From Pachyseris speciosa (taxonomy: Eukaryota; Cnidaria; Anthozoa; Scleractinia; Pachyseridae), in NCBI GenBank assembly GCA_016490735.1, contig JAEMWC010000135.1:398501-462500 (forward strand): a stretch of DNA of 64,000 nucleotides. Reading direction: 5' to 3'. This document shows, in pieces, positions 11,460 to 23,300 of the stretch; the first letter of the stretch is position 1; every line of letters starts with the position of its first letter. The notes beneath the pieces were generated by a model. It did no database searches, was not told where the DNA came from, and saw nothing but the letters and a program-made list of their open reading frames with translations. The position numbers were made by a program, and so were the translations under genes.

Positions 11460-11797
11460 TTAATCCATCCAGGGACTCCAAACTCCACCAAAGTTGTCAG
11501 GATTAGCGCGCGGGTCAAATGGTTTGTTCCTTGGCGGCACCATCGTCTGTTTATGCTCCTCAAGCCAACGTATCATGTCATTCACAATCCCCGGTTGGTT
11601 CTTTGCTTGGTTAACGTATTCACAAGGATCGTCTTTAATGTTAAACAGACAAGGACCTGCCTCTCTTGTGCATTCAGCCGGGGTACTGGGTGGCTTATCA
11701 CAAGTGACAACAGCGTTTTTCAAGGCCGCACTCATTCTGCTTGAGTGGTTTGAGTTTTCGAGTCCAGGGGGAGCATACCATCCGCTCCATGCAGCAC
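11460..11797 (-). CDS. Arylsulfatase copy B, last coding exon
   Basis: Starts after ccaaag| and encodes [11 protein letters not shown], then [13 protein letters not shown] and ...[10 protein letters not shown], then TAA at 11462-11460. The LFNI(K)DDPCE motif and GVW-PW terminus are characteristic of arylsulfatase B-type C-termini. Confidence 0.92.
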
Positions 11798-14700
11798 CTT
11801 TGGGGAGAAAGGCCACGGACACGTAAATCAACTAGTTGACATTAAAACTTTAATCCTGAGACTGTCCGCTACTTGCGTAATAACTGGCTTCGACAACCTG
11901 AGTCGAAATACAACCCAAACATCAAATTGGGTTGTATTTTGCAGCTGGCGGCGGTCTGTCTTTCGTTCTAGGAAAACGGTGATTGGTCAATTAAGTAAGT
12001 TTTGTTTGTCTACCGCTCATTCGGACCCGGTAAGAAAAAATCTTAATACCTAATACTTGTCAAAGCCATGGTACTTCTGACAATGTAGCGAAGCGAAATA
12101 GAAAGAAATAGTTATTTGCCGGCACGAACAAGCTAAGGGGGTTGGGACTTAGTGCGAAGAATTATGGGTATGCATTTTAGATATGTATGATAGGCCGTTA
12201 CGATTTTAAAATCAGTCTAGGTCAGCTCTCATTCAACATTCAAACTTTAGTTTGAGATGCATATATTTTCTGGCTTTGCATGACCCATTTTCGTAACTCG
12301 GCCCTCAAAGTTAGCGGCACCGCACCAGGTGGGGGTAAACGCTCCCTTTTTCCACCAAGTGGTTTTGAGTCTTCGTATCCAGCAGAGTCGCATTTATTCC
12401 TTTTGTTTCGAGAGATGCATCTATGTGTTGTTTTTCTAGTTTTATGTCAGTGAGTAACGTTTGTGCAATAATTAAACTGGTACGAGGTCCTGGCTGACCC
12501 ACAGGCCCCTGTGTCTGCCCAGTTGTATGCGTCTTATTGTTAGTGTAGGCAAACTGTGAGGACAAGAAAGCAGGCTCTTCCGCACGTTACCAAAAGTTAC
12601 GGCTGATACGCAATCGGACTCCAGGATATTGCAACATAATTACGATTTAAATTACTTCTTTTCACAGTGTACTTTTATCCCTGGCTTTTCTGCCGTTAGC
12701 TCTGTCTGTTCGTTCTTGTTTGCCTTTTGCTAATACTCTTCGTCTGTCGTCTGCCTGCCTGTCTGTCCGTCTGTCGGTCTTTCAGTCACTCAGTCACTCG
12801 ACAGTCAGTCAGTCTGTTTGTCTGACTGTTTGTCTATCTGTCTCCCCCAGTAGCTCACTCGGTAAACCAGAAGTAGTGGGTTCCAAGTCACGAGTAGAGT
12901 GACCTCCAATTCATACCTTCATTGTTTTACTTACTAATGTTCACAAGAAGTTTCCAGTTCATATATCTGTAAGCAGCCGCTCCAGAGCGCGGGTCGATGT
13001 TGTGAAGAATTTCCACACGAGGGGATTGAATGCCCTGTGACAGTGTCTTCCACATGTCATAGCCGTCAATATTGTGCAGGTCACGTACATCTCCTCCTGC
13101 TACACCATACAGTGTTGGAAGCCAGTCGGTAACGTGCATCATTTCCATGCTCACTCGGCCTTTGGAGGAGAGCAGGGGACTGTGTATGAACCCAGCACCG
13201 CGAACACCACCTGTTTAAACGGGCAAAGTTAGTTTCTCCTTCGACTACGAAGAATTATTAGGGCTTTTGAATGGTGAATGTCCACCGCATATCAAGTTAC
13301 AATGAACCTATGCGAGGTTTTCATTACTTCACAACAAAAACAAAGCTAAGCCCAGAAAGGCAATTGCGATCGCCAAGGACAAAGGAAGATTGATGGATCG
13401 GGTGGAATGTCAACCCAGGACCCCCACGATCAGATGTCCGTCAACGCGACTAACTGACCTTCGAGAGCAACTGGTGGTGGGCGTCGGCGGGACGCACCGG
13501 TGATAGCCACAGAATATGTAGCTTGGCCAGTCATCGGGAATTATACTAACGTTGAGTTCTAAAAAAATTAACTTAAACTCGATCGAAAAGAGGTTAAGAC
13601 TACTTAGAGATAAGTTCAATCATATCATCAGTTCGAATTTTGACTGAACTCCATTCATTTGTGCGCCTTCAGATCAACAACAGAACACACGGTCTGGCCA
13701 GTGACAGAGTTTCGCATTCTTCAGTTCAGCCATTAAACTCCTGTCTCCTGTATTCTCGTCGCGCTCCACAGGACACTTGAGGCATCCACAAACCAGAATT
13801 TTTTCCCACACCTCACGATCTGCTGCGTATGTTGTCGAAGCCCCCATGACCACCATCACAGCTCTTCCCGCTCTCTCTTCACACATCTCCTCCAAGTCAT
13901 TCGCGGTATGCCACCCTGAGTTCAAAAAGCTTTAGCTGAAACTGTCCCTTAAACTAGCAGGATGCCTCCTCGATCCACAACGGTTTAAGAGCAACAAGAG
14001 GCTTTTAAAAGCACTTTCTCACCTTCCCACAGTGTAAACTTGACGCCTCTTAAAGGGAAGTTGCAGGCCCAGTTCATATCAAAGCCTGCTGCTGGTCCGC
14101 CGTTATCCGTTGAGAAGACGATCACAGAATTATTGTATAAACCTCTGGCTTTGAGCGCATCAATAACCTGTAGACAAAATTTGACAACCTTATAGTTGAC
14201 GCCAGTTTCTTTATACCCCATTTCATATCTATACTTAAACTTAGAACTGACTCACTTTTGCTATATACGTGTCAGTGTAATGTTATGACAGCAGAATCAA
14301 TAACCTTAGGGGAAAATATCAAATATGAGAAGCATCGTTATTGTTTTCGCTTACCAGCCTTCTACCGTTATTTACTCGGGATCGCTGTGTTTGTGGGAGC
14401 AGGGATGGCGCAGAGGTAAGAGCACTCGCCTGAGCCCATCAATGTGGCCTGGGTTCGATTCCTGGCCTTATGAAATATGTGGGTTGAGTTTATTGGTGAT
14501 TCTGGTCCTTGCTCTGAGAGGTATTTCCCCCGGTTCTGCGGTTTTCCTTTCTTCTCAATGAATTCAGGAAACACTGGACGAAAAGCCACTCTGTGGATGT
14601 GCCACTGCTAATTCAGGAAACACTGGACGAAAAGCCACTCTGTGGATGTGCCACTGCTAATTCATATTTCCCCGCCTTTTATTTATATTTTTTTTATATA

Positions 14701-16365
14701 GCATTTTCGATGACCACAATTGAATAGTTACAACCAATTAATGCACCTATCAATGTTAGTCCCGAGGGGGGGATACAGGATGAGGTGGGGACTTTGATCG
14801 ACATCTCCTGCCCCGGGTGGGGAATTTTGACAACTTGAAGAGAATGGTGGCCCCAGGGTGGGGAAGTTTGATCAAACTTGAAAACTCAAGAAATATTAAT
14901 AAAAGACCGTTTCCCGGCTTGGACTTTGCCATGGTATGATACATGCTGCCATACTGCCTTCTTGAAACTGGTCGACTGGTCGACTGGTAGACTCAAACGA
15001 GTGACTTTGCCATCATAAAAATACCCAGAAGTCCCCGTGAAGCACGGACAAGATGGAGGAAAGAAAGGTAATGAAAATTTGCCCAATCTAATCACTATTG
15101 TTACCGATAAACCATCGGTTTCTTCCAGTGTTCTTTCATTCCCGTTGTTAAAAGAAAAAACTGTGATTTTTAAACCTGGAGAGTGTGTATTGTTTAAGCA
15201 TTTAAGAGGTCAACCTCTTGGATCTCAATCCCTACAGTAGGGAACTTTGAACTCGAAACTTTACCCAAGGGTGGGGAGGTTTGACACAAAATTTGCGTTT
15301 CAGATCAAAGTCCCCACCCCATCCCGTATCCCCCCCCCCCCCCTCGGGACTAACATTGATAGGTGCTTCGCTTCACAAGTAGGTTGTTCCCTTAACAAGC
15401 TAAAAAGAGAAATTAACAGTGGAAGATTCCTTTGCTGGGAACTCGAAAGTTCGTCAGTTCTTTCGCAACTGATCCAAGTTTCTTTATCAGTGATGAGCTC
15501 ATAGATGTAGATATGCTGCCTCGATTTAACCAATAGGCTACAAAATCGCTTCATGGATCTTGGGAAGGTGGTATCTCTGCTCAAAGTTCAATTTTCCCGC
15601 TGGTGCTGGTAGGTGAATACCCTGGGTGCCAGAGATTATTTTTTTCGTTTGAAGGAGGGAATTTACATGGCAAAGCCTCGTTCTATTTTGGCTTTTTCAG
15701 GAATATTTTTTTCCAACGGGCCTCTGGAGCCAGGGTAGCAGGTGAACAACTGACCTCACGTATTTCATGTTACAGTAGATGGTCCTCCAGCTCAGCGTTC
15801 TTTGTGGTGGTCCAATCAATTGGGTCCCCTGTGTCTTTCACATGCTCCAAAATTGCACCACCTCGAATCCGATGGCCCCATTGATGGCAATGTTCGTTCA
15901 GCCCTGGGGTGCCAAGTCTCCCTGCCATTTAATAGGTGAACTATGTGTCCAATTTGTGAATGACCACACACTTTTTCACCACATAGTGCACACCCTCCAT
16001 CAACTTCCAGATGAGGAGAAAGTGTGGGGGTCAATTACAACATGATCATGAATAAGCAACCTGCTGAACATTAAACAACCTACCTTTCCAACACCTTGAT
16101 CAAGAGATGACACCATTGCGGCAAACACTCTCCTGTTTTCATTCTGGATGTTCTTAAACTTCATGATCTCCTCTGGGGGTGCTTGAACCGGCTGAATGTA
16201 GTTTGCACTGTGAACTGCTTGGTAAGGAAGATATAAAAACAGCGGCTGGGAGGAATTATGCTTCTGAATGACATCAACAGCAACTTCTGTAAACAGCTCC
16301 GTACTGTATTGACCCCATTTTGTCCTCACGGGCTGAGAATAGGTCAAAATGAATTAAGGTATCAA

Positions 16366-16404
<39 letters not shown>

Positions 16405-16418
16405 AATTATTATTGTTA

Positions 16419-16457
<39 letters not shown>

Positions 16458-19400
16458 GTACAATTATGGTCAATCTTGTTATCATAATTATTAGTGGTAT
16501 ATTAACATTAAATTTTTCACTTCCACTAGTATTACAAAAATAAAAGGTGCAGACACAAGATTACAAATTGTGTAAATGCATAAATTAAGTAAAAACAACA
16601 TAATTTTACATAATGATCACAAGGCAAAAACAAATTATAAATTGATCCATTCATAATGTTGGATTGTGTGATGGACTGTGCACATGAGACTAACAAACTG
16701 ACTAACTGTTTCACTAACAAGTGACTGACCAACCAAAGAACCACCCAACTGGCTAAATAGCTGGCTGGCAGACAGACAGACAGACAGACAGACATTTTTA
16801 TACAACACAGAGATTTAAAATTACGTGGAACTGGCCTCCAAGAAAGCCGTGGATGCAATAAAATATAATCACAAGTCATAACAATTAAAAAATTACATGA
16901 ATTATAGGTCATACGAAAGCTAAAGAGATGTATTAATTGATATCATGGAGACCAAGTGTGTGCAAAGATTGAAGACTGAGTGATCACAGATTGAAGCACT
17001 TAGAAAGGGAAGGAGTAGGAGACCTAGATTGCCTATAATTCAGACTTGAACAGGATTTGAAGATATGTCCTCCATGACACTTACATGTATGCAGCACACT
17101 GTAGGTACCGCCAGAACCACAGATGTCACACAAAGGGAAGGATTTCTCTTCGCAACTACTTAATGGGCCCTTGGCAGAATATCAGTCACATGGTACAAAA
17201 GCGGCATTCTGGGACGCAAACAACCCATTGGGACTAGTCAAACATAGAGCTTACATCATTTGTTCTAACAAATTATTACCACTTTAAATGATGTAAGCTC
17301 TTTGTTTGGCTACTGTCCTAGTGGGTTGTTTGCATCCTAGCATAGTGTTTTTGTACCACATGACTGACATCCTGCAAAGGGCCCATTGAGTTGATAGATA
17401 ACTGCAATGATACAGTCTTGCACATCCTTATCATTCCTTTGTTATAACAAGACTTACTATATATTAATGTCTTTCTCACATAAAAGTTTAGAATTAATAA
17501 TGTCTTCCAAGGTATGAACCCACTGAATTACCTCTGTACCATTACGCAGATCCAGACCCCATCCATACTTTTCATTGTTTGAGTGATCCCAGTAATCCTC
17601 TTTTCCACAATAATAACCAAAGAACGAATCAAATCCTCTCTTTGTTGGAGTGTATTCGGTTTTAAAGAACCCAAGATGCCACTGAAAACAAGGCACAAAG
17701 AAGCAATGATAGGTTGGGAAAAGGGTCAAGTCACAGGAGGAACTTATAATAAATTATAAGAAGCAGCCTTTATAGACCTTTATAGGGTCCAATTTGACTT
17801 CTCTTCATTGGATGTCCCCGCCTCCTAATACAATTCACAATAGATCATCCCATCTTACATTTTCTGAACATTGTCACAGGAGGAACTTATAATATTTGTT
17901 ATTATATCTCTCACTTAGTACGCGCGCTGTGATTGGTCAATTTTGCGGCCCGTATTCTACAGTATGGCCCGCTTGACTTCAACTAGTTTTTTACCTGTGC
18001 GCTGGATTAACCTCAGAGATATAATAAATATCTTACTAACCTCGTTTTCTCGGTCCGTACTGTAAGTTACGGATCCTCGTTTTTTATCCATTAATTCATG
18101 GACCGCGCACTTTGTGCTTGGGCCATAAATCAACGGGAAATAACTTGGTAACTTACAGTATGGACCTTGAACTCGGTTAGTAAGAGGTATGTATTAGGCA
18201 GCTTTTTCCAGGTTTAGTTATGATGGTGGTGTTCTACTTTAAAATTTGGCAATGGTGCCTCATCTGCATGATTCATGTTGCATATAAATTATGTTAGGGC
18301 TAGTTCGCAGCCTTGTTAAATGTTTTTCGAGCTGAAAACCACTAAAATATTGAAATCATGTTGGAGGGAATGGGAAAGAGTGAGTTGCCATGGGAACAAA
18401 ATTATTTACAGCATTAGGTGTGTTGCCTGTAGAACTATTAGCCTACCAAGTTTCAATGGTCTCTGCTGGAAATTGACCTTGAGATAGCTCTATTTGTATG
18501 CTTGATGTTATATTGGGTTGAGTCTATGATGCCATCAGTCATTTCATTTCTATATTTTACACTTTCTTAAACTTAAATACATGTATCTCTGGAACCAGTG
18601 CAGATATTTGGAAATGGTAAACAGCATTTTTGGAATTCTATACATGTGATAAGCCTAAAAATTCAAAGGTAAGTAAAAGAGTTACAATGTAAGAGAAGGA
18701 GATAGAATGACAGGCACAGGCAGGGAGATGTTATGACACAATTCTCACTTCAAAATGTAACGTGCTCTTGAAAGGAACAGTTTTGGGTGTACCACATAAT
18801 AATTATGCTGCCCTCCAAGTTTTATTTGTTGTGGCATTTTTTGCTCTTAAATGACACACTGTCCAGAGAAGCTGGCTAACGATAAAATTACCTCCTAGAT
18901 ATACAGTGTATACCAGTATGTTGCCATATCAACCGCGCCTGCCTCAACAGTTGTCTAAAAGAAGTAATGTGTGTTTTTTTCCTTTAATGGTCAGTTTCTT
19001 TTCAATGTCTGATGTCCACACTAAATAATTATAATTCTGAGGGGTTCCCAATGCTAAGAAGATCAACAAAACCTCATACAGAAATAAATGCACCATTAAT
19101 TATAAATGGCAAACATTACATAACTCAGTAAATACCTTTCAATGTGTTAATTATGGCTGACAGGGGTGGATTCAAGATTTTCCCTCTAACACCTGTCCAA
19201 TAAACCACAAAGTTTTCTTTTCTTTTCTTTTTTTTTTTTCTTTTTTTGTAGAATACTAGTTATATAAAAAAGCTGCAGGGCATTATTCTCAGTGGGGTGG
19301 GGGATGCAGACCCTCTGCATCCCTCCCCTTTATCTGCCCCTTGTGGACATTTGAAATACAAAGTTCTAAGAGATGTGAGAAGATATGTCTAGGAAAATAG

Positions 19401-20953
19401 CAATACAAATTATGTCAGACTCAGATATATGTATGTACCTTTCCCACAGCATGTGTAGCATATCCAAGCTCTTTGAGATACTGTGGCAAAAGAGTCTCAT
19501 TTAATCCAAGTCCATATGGCTGAGAAGCCAGAATAACACTGTGCTGCATACCTGAAAAAAACAATCATCAAAATCAACTAACATTTTGAAAGCATTATTT
19601 TAGTAGCTAAGATTAACTATTTACATTAATTCACTATTTAAAGAATGTCACATTAGTAATTGAACACTCTCAATTTAAGGATACATTCATGACCATGTTG
19701 ATGATAATATTGTAGAAAGTTAATAATTCTAATACTAATAATAACATTAATAACAATAATGATAATAATTATGATAATAATTATGATAATTATTATACTG
19801 ATAAGATTAGCATATGAAAACCACTGGCATATTCACCACCTGTTTATTCACAAGGAATTACCTGTATGGATGGGATATCGGCCAGTCATGATAGCACTTC
19901 GAGTTGGTGTACATATGTGCTGCACGTAATAGTTGTTAAGAATAATTCCACTGTTTGCCAGTCCATCAAGGTTTGGAGTTGGAATCTGCTTTGATCCATG
20001 AAAACTCACGTCGTCAAACCCCTGAATGGTGTCCAACAGAACAAAAATAAAGGTTCATAACTGGATCATTACCGATTAAGATATAAAATCATTTCTGGAG
20101 AATCTGATCCCACAATACAGTATATTAAGGGTTTGACAAGTTTTTTTTTTTTGTTTTTTGTTGTTGTTGTTTTTTTTCATGTCTGTTTGTTTGGTTTTGC
20201 TATAAGTGAACACATAATAGTAGTTTATGAGGCAGAACTACAGAGTCAGTTATTTTTAAATGATGCAGTGAACCACCCCTGGCCTGGTTTGAATGCCAGG
20301 CACAAGAAGAACAAGGAAACTATCCCCAACTAAAACAAACAAAGCTCCATTTGGCAAAGAGAAATCAATTGAGGTTTGTTTTAAGTAACAGATATGAGCC
20401 CAACAAGACAAACAAAGGAAAGCTGATTTAACACTATTTCACAGAAAAACTCTCTGCCCACCATAGGTTGGGAGGGAAGGGAAGACACTTGAACATTAGT
20501 CTATTAAACACATAATCAAATTATATTGAGTAAATGACCTGGAATACACAAGTCACATGCTAATCATGAGTTGACAATAATTAACTATTAGTACAATATT
20601 AGTTCAGATTACAGTGCAGGGAATTAAACATTGTATTTTACCATCAAAATATCCCCATGACAGACTAGATCTAGACAAATTAACAGACAGTTGTGCTAGT
20701 AAATGTTAAATGAAATTCAGCCAAGAGACATTAAGTTGAAGCACTGTAGTATAAGTGCAGTAATTTAAAAAGATTGATTGTGAACACAGAAATCTAGTAA
20801 CGACAATTATGATCGATCATATAACTTCTAATTTATTGTATTCATACCAGATCATCAGCCAGTATAAAGATGATGTTTGGTTTAGCATTTTGCTTTGCTA
20901 CAGTTGCGGCTGAAAACAGGGCCAATACTGACACAACCCAAAATGGATGCATC
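11460..20953 (-). CDS. Arylsulfatase B-like sulfatase, copy B (complete, 8 coding exons)
   Basis: Predicted to cleave sulfate esters of glycosaminoglycans, as animal arylsulfatase B does in lysosomes. Coding exons, 5' to 3' on the minus strand: 20952-20848, 20021-19862, 19551-19439, 17681-17532, 16332-16084, 14167-14023, 13210-12935 and 11797-11460. All junctions are GT-AG with consistent phases. The sum is 1536 bp, giving 511 residues, close to the ~530 usual for the family. Visible motifs: signal peptide, ADDL...DD metal ligands, CTPTR (Cys to formylglycine), GKWHLG across the exon 3-4 junction, STDNGG metal ligands, [13 protein letters not shown] with the active-site Lys, and a C-terminus ending GVWSPWMD. 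Several N-x-S/T sites fit a glycosylated lysosomal or secreted enzyme. No broken residue is seen, so it looks functional. Symbol withheld because orthology among ARSB/ARSI/ARSJ types cannot be settled by eye. Confidence 0.92.
11798..12934 (-). other. Intron 7 of arylsulfatase copy B
   Basis: Contains a short hairpin near 11908-11942 (AAATACAACCCAA and its complement) and a CTGT/CAGT-rich low-complexity stretch at about 12700-12845. No gene seen. Confidence 0.6.
12700..12845. repeat. Degenerate CTGT-type microsatellite
   Basis: Repeated CTGTCTGT/CAGTCAGT tetramers with many interruptions, in intron 7 of arylsulfatase copy B. Confidence 0.6.
12935..13210 (-). CDS. Arylsulfatase copy B, coding exon 7
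   Basis: Encodes [13 protein letters not shown], then [11 protein letters not shown] and DGYDMWKTL, to MNWKLLVN, all typical of the C-terminal sulfatase region; 276 bp, phase 1 to 1, donor gtaagt. Confidence 0.9.
14023..14167 (-). CDS. Arylsulfatase copy B, coding exon 6
   Basis: Encodes [18 protein letters not shown], then STDNGG (metal-binding Asp-Asn) and [12 protein letters not shown]; 145 bp, phase 0 to 1, donor gtgaga. Confidence 0.9.
14396..14658 (+). mobile_element. tRNA-derived SINE, copy 1
   Basis: Begins GGAGCAGGGATGGCGCAGAGGTAAGAGCACTCG (A-box like) followed by GGTTCGATTCCTGG (B-box like), then a SINE body with CTCTGAGAGGTATTTCCCCCGG. The same head is at 42655. At its 3' end a 49-bp unit is tandemly duplicated (14561-14609 and 14610-14658). 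Lies in intron 5 of arylsulfatase copy B. Confidence 0.75.
14561..14658 (+). repeat. Exact 49-bp tandem duplication at SINE 3' end
   Basis: AATTCAGGAAACACTGGACG... is repeated twice head to tail without visible differences. Confidence 0.9.
14741..15368. mobile_element. Inverted-repeat element with G/C-run termini
   Basis: Left ATGCACCTATCAATGTTAGTCCCGAGGGGG and right CCCCCTCGGGACTAACATTGATAGGTGC are near-perfect inverted repeats about 35 bp long. The centre has GTGGGGA/TCCCCAC runs. Related in its termini to 4563-4700. In intron 5 of arylsulfatase copy B. Confidence 0.7.
15617..15745. mobile_element. Short MITE-like inverted repeat
   Basis: TACCCTGGGTGCCAGAG at the left and CTCTGGAGCCAGGGTA at the right, about 129 bp apart, in intron 5 of arylsulfatase copy B. 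Confidence 0.55.
16084..16332 (-). CDS. Arylsulfatase copy B, coding exon 5
   Basis: Exactly 83 codons, from [14 protein letters not shown] through [13 protein letters not shown] to DQGVGK. The [11 protein letters not shown] segment matches the conserved core strand before the active-site His. Donor gtaggt. Confidence 0.9.
16366..16457. repeat. (ATT)n microsatellite
   Basis: Nearly pure TTA/ATT repeat with two interruptions, in intron 4 of arylsulfatase copy B. Confidence 0.9.
17161..17392. mobile_element. MITE-like inverted repeat, AATGGGCCC termini
   Basis: Left AATGGGCCCTTGGCAGAATATCAGTCACATGG and right CCACATGACTGACATCCTGCAAAGGGCCCATT pair, as do the inner arms (GAGCTTACATCATTT with AAATGATGTAAGCTC). 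In intron 4 of arylsulfatase copy B. Confidence 0.7.
17532..17681 (-). CDS. Arylsulfatase copy B, coding exon 4
   Basis: Begins WHLGFF, completing GKWHLG, and continues [19 protein letters not shown] to RNGTE; exactly 50 codons. The acceptor is ttttcag and the donor gtaatt. Confidence 0.9.
18028..18190. mobile_element. Imperfect inverted repeat, MITE-like
   Basis: CTTACTAACCTCGTTTTCTCGGTCCGTACTGTAAGTTACG pairs imperfectly with TAACTTACAGTATGGACCTTGAACTCGGTTAGTAAG. In intron 3 of arylsulfatase copy B. Confidence 0.5.
18191..19438 (-). other. Remainder of intron 3, arylsulfatase copy B
   Basis: AT-rich, with a T-rich run near 19210-19240. No coding or structured element seen. Confidence 0.5.
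19439..19551 (-). CDS. Arylsulfatase copy B, coding exon 3
   Basis: Encodes [19 protein letters not shown]... to VGK; 113 bp, phase 1 to 0. Confidence 0.9.
19862..20021 (-). CDS. Arylsulfatase copy B, coding exon 2 (catalytic Cys)
   Basis: Encodes GFDDVSFHG...[18 protein letters not shown]; 160 bp, phase 0 to 1. Holds the formylglycine-precursor Cys. Protein identical to copy A. Confidence 0.93.
20022..20847 (-). other. Intron 1 of arylsulfatase copy B
   Basis: No element recognised apart from a T-rich/GTT run at 20140-20180. It lacks the piggyBac-like insertion that fills intron 1 of copy A. Confidence 0.6.
20848..20953 (-). CDS. Arylsulfatase copy B, coding exon 1 (signal peptide)
   Basis: ATG at 20952-20950, one base after the acceptor tttcag|G. 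Encodes [19 protein letters not shown], a clear signal peptide, then [12 protein letters not shown]. Donor gtatga. Confidence 0.9.
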
Positions 20954-21402
20954 CTGAAATAATGCAATATTAGTTCCTTTTAATTAAGATCTACTGCAAT
21001 GCATTTGGGCACATATTACCCTGACATATGCATCATATGAAGGTCCTACCAACTGCAAACACTTAAAATGCAGGAAATTGATCATGAAACAAGCAGAGAC
21101 AGAGGTGACATTGCACGCCACGCACACCTTTCAAATCTTTACAGTAATCTGGCACACGAGTGACTAGACCTCTGCTACCCGGGCTCGGCTAGCAGGGAAT
21201 ATAATACAAATAGGTTTTCAAATATGCAAGTACAGATACAGATATGGGGTTATTTAGCTTACTAATAAGTTTCATGAAGCTGAGATAAAGCTGAGCTGTA
21301 GCAGACACTCACTAGCTAAACTAATATGAATGAATGACGCCAAACGAGCAACGATCACGGTAAGCAAGATTGCATGAATCAGGGCAGATAATTTAATCTT
21401 AC

Positions 21403-21430
21403 CTTAAGGTATCTCTGCAGGTCTAAACGT
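21403..21430 (-). other. Probable 5' UTR exon of arylsulfatase copy B
   Basis: The coding exon starts one base after an acceptor, so an upstream non-coding exon is needed. On the minus strand ...CCTTAAG|gtaaga at 21403 gives a strong donor, about 25-30 bp downstream of a TATA-like box. The exact transcription start is unknown. Confidence 0.5.
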
Positions 21431-21453
21431 GGAACGATAGTTCATTCTGCGAG

Positions 21454-21461
21454 TATTTATG
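21454..21461 (-). promoter_or_regulatory. TATA-like box of arylsulfatase copy B
   Basis: CATAAATA on the minus strand, spaced suitably ahead of the probable 5' UTR exon. Confidence 0.45.
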
Positions 21462-21760
21462 CTTCTCGTGCCAGTCACGAGCGAAAAACACCAATCCGAT
21501 CGACTTCGTCCCACTCCCCGAGGACTCTGGGTATGAGATTGAACATCCGCTGGAACGAGTCACGCAACGTAACGAAGTTAAAGGCAACATTGATAAATTC
21601 TACTTTATTCAGCGAAATTCAGCAAAATGAGGAACGTGAAATGTAAAATCTACCTATCTTCGTTATTTACGCATGGGCGCTCTTGAGACAGTTATACTTT
21701 CTTTGAACGCTGTGGATTATAGACATTATATGCCCGGCAGCCGAGAAAGGTCAGGGGCAC

Positions 21761-22190
21761 CCAACAACAAGTTTCGGTAGATATCTGTTCGGTGGAGGGT
21801 AATTCGCCTTGGGTTTTCGGCGTCGATTAAGAGTGCACTCGGATTTTCGTAACTAAAACGTGGCCTAAAAGATTCGAAATTGGGAAATCATTGCCCCTAA
21901 GGTTTTCGGAAAGGTCGTAATTGCTGTTTTTGGCAGTCTAAAACGTCAGCTAGCATTTTCGGAAAGAAAATAGTTCCCTAGAAAGTTCGTGGAAAGTTCA
22001 TTTTAGCTTGCTTTTTCTCAAAGGAAGATTTTGTTCCCTAATATTTTCGGGCAATTAAAATTTCAGCTAGGGAATCCGAACAGATGAACTTCTTCTAGCT
22101 AATGAAAACATCACTTAAAACAGACTTCAAACACCATAAGGGACTTGCCTTTCTACAGCTTTTGGTTGATTTGGCTCGTTGGGTGCCTCT
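21761..22190. mobile_element. Possible MITE, CAGGGGCACCCAAC termini
   Basis: TCAGGGGCACCCAAC at the left and GTTGGGTGCCTCTGA at the right form inverted ends; the CAGGG start resembles hAT termini. I could not find a matching target duplication. Confidence 0.4.
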
Positions 22191-22470
22191 GAAGGGTCTC
22201 ACATAAAACTAACTGCCCGGGAGTCAGAAATCCTGCGAAATGCCTCATTCCGACTACCTGAAAGTATTATATCTTCGTTTGGAATTGCGAAGCGATTATG
22301 GAAAGGAAGATGGCTTCGAGGGCTGACCATTTTTGCAAACTTGGGCATAAAAGTCAATACAGCTCTCAGGGTAGCTCTGCTGGTAACAGATAACAGTGAG
22401 ATATTTTCTGCAAATTGACAAGCCAATTGCGGCTTGACACACGGGCACGGTTTCACATAGGCTATAAAAA

Positions 22471-22885
22471 TGCCCCGGGGGTACTACATTATATGAGCTA
22501 TATAGGTATGTGCGGCCCAAAGGGTATGGTTTTTTAGCCGTTTTGGTCTGAAATAGGGTATCAATTTTGACCATTTTGGTCTGAAATAGGATATGGTTTG
22601 TGCACTCTTGTCTTGAATTCGGTATGTTTTTTTAGAAGAAGTTAGTTCTTCATCTTTAGCCGATAAGACCATCAACAAAAGCCCTTCTCTTTTGTCTTTT
22701 AATTATGTTTACGCCAACTGTGTATGTGAAATAGGTCTGGAATAGGGTATCAAATTTTTGGTGAGGTGTGAAATAGGGTAAGGAAAATCGCAGATTTTGG
22801 TTTGAAATAGGGTAGGGGTTTCAGGAAGCGGGCCGCACACCTCCACCCAATTTTTCTGGGAGTACCCCCCTGGGAAAAATGCCCA
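22471..22885. mobile_element. GCCCCGGGGGTACT repeat (MITE-like)
   Basis: Termini TGCCCCGGGGGTACTACAT and GAGTACCCCCCTGGGAAAAATGCCC are inverted. The body has four GGTCTGAAATAGG-type phrases. I recall this as a very common repeat in cnidarian genomes, which supports the host call. Confidence 0.65.
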
Positions 22886-23239
22886 CAGCCCAAAATTTTT
22901 AACTCACTTGTACAGAAAGTCTCCCATGTAAACCTCCTGAAGCTGTAATCAGATTAGCAGGTAATATATACAAGTTTGACAAGCTTTCCACTGGTGTGTT
23001 CTCTTTTAGCTTCTTTTTAAGTCTAGTGCATCCGTGATTTATGGCCTGGCCGACATGTTCGTTACAGTTGTGTCAGTATATATATCAAGGTGAGTCAAGC
23101 CACAAAGTTGTTTGTGTCGAGAATATGGCGATTTCATACTATACCCAAGTTTAGTCAGCCGCGTTGCCACCATCCTTTCCATAATCGCTTGGCAATTCTA
23201 AACGAAGATATTATATTACCCACACCCGATATTACCCAC

Positions 23240-23300
23240 CTCGAATAGCTATGCTAACTGTGGGTAACAAATATTGTACAGTTGTTGCGTATCTATTATT
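23240..23300 (+). repeat. Dispersed repeat, copy 2 (partner near 10585)
   Basis: TCGAATAGCTATGCTAACTGTGGGTAACAAATATTGTACAGTTG matches the copy near 10585. Confidence 0.5.

Noticed and set aside
12311..12565. Minus-strand 84-codon open frame with Gln/Thr-rich sequence.
   Set aside because: Lies within intron 7 of the sulfatase and has no similarity I can recognise.
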